From NCBI GenBank assembly GCA_016702745.1, contig JADJDJ010000001.1, forward strand, positions 868,001-932,000: a stretch of 64,000 nt of DNA, given 5' to 3'. How positions within the stretch are numbered: position 1 is the first letter of the stretch; each line of letters starts with the position of its first letter. The translations under genes and the position numbers were made by a program. This document shows, piece after piece, positions 63,878 through 64,000 of this stretch. The notes beneath the pieces are model-generated. The model was not told the origin of the DNA, made no database searches, and saw nothing but the letters and a program-made list of their open reading frames with translations. This stretch comes from Chitinophagaceae bacterium (GTDB lineage: Bacteria > Bacteroidota > Bacteroidia > Chitinophagales > Chitinophagaceae).

Positions 63878-64000
63878 AAGGCTGCTGATTGAAAAGCCGT
63901 GCAAATTACAGGCCTTTCAGATAGTGACAAAATTAACTGTTCCAAATGTGGAAAAGGGCTGCTGAAGGACCTGGATGGGGCCAAAAAAGGCACCAATCAG

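Noticed and set aside
63899..64000. Short plus-strand frame with a CSKCGK segment at the right edge
   Set aside because: Only about 34 codons are visible, the start is GTG without context, and the window ends before the frame can be judged; it may be chance.

Overview
The window looks like chromosomal DNA from a Bacteroidota member, most likely family Chitinophagaceae. The basis is a type IX secretion C-terminal signal, TonB-associated outer membrane proteins of the OMP_b-brl_3 type, a menaquinone (futalosine pathway) gene, the alternative GlmU-like protein, a HU-CCDC81/SPOR protein, and repeated matches to the Bacteroidota -7 promoter box TAnnTTTG (best example 51906-51937, TTTG, 20 nt, TATCTTTG). 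The assignment rests on protein families only.

Layout. (1) 1-7424 is accessory and looks like a defence island. A sigma-70-like gene and a cut-off partner lie on the minus strand. Divergent from them is a bacterial ubiquitin-like operon: multi-ubiquitin protein, E2-fold protein, JAB peptidase-E1 fusion. After these come a frameshifted DNA-binding-like gene, a caspase-like protease with a C-terminal membrane anchor, a small Cys/His protein, an unknown protein and a DUF2971 protein. (2) 7425-7957 is a non-coding border with a terminator and a palindromic repeat. (3) 7958-31000 is mostly housekeeping: HU/SPOR protein, FKBP, serine dehydratase, histone-H1-like protein, mqnE, nucleoside transporter-like MFS, trxA, dnaE, beta-propeller lipoprotein, NlpC/P60, flippase, M1 peptidase, peptide-binding lipoprotein, msrA, PPC protein, mutS2, CBS protein. 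(4) 31162-33421 holds a LacI-type regulator and a striking tandem array of GIY-YIG nuclease genes alternating with degenerate tRNA-Ser copies, ending in an intact tRNA-Ser(TGA). (5) 33498-50200 carries an MsbA-like ABC exporter, a DUF3276 protein, a large T9SS-secreted protein, ltaE-pgi, a LytS/LytTR two-component pair and two paralogous outer membrane receptors. (6) 50200-64000 carries yajQ, rpmE2, a GlmU-like protein, FKBP, DinB/YfiT, NUDIX, folC, a TonB-like protein, the run radical SAM-EamA-SDR, and an arginase-family gene.

Two cross-cutting observations affect the reading. First, at least a dozen conserved genes are split by single-base shifts, most of them at homopolymers (sdaA, peptide-binding protein, ABC exporter, T9SS protein, pgi, LytTR regulator, folC, radical SAM protein). 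This looks like uncorrected sequencing error rather than mass pseudogenisation, so I give merged gene extents and the fragment coordinates. Second, intergenic regions are rich in dispersed repeats: a 59-bp REP-like element after dnaE and yajQ, a composite repeat of about 260-290 bp in inverted orientation at 55.8 and 62.2 kb, three copies of an 18-bp palindrome, a 70-bp tandem duplication, and a 17-bp minisatellite inside the tRNA-like copies.

The best candidates for unusual biology are the ubiquitin-like operon, whose E2-fold protein has no cysteine and whose deubiquitinase-E1 gene has an in-frame TAG near the expected catalytic glutamate, and the tRNA-Ser/GIY-YIG array.
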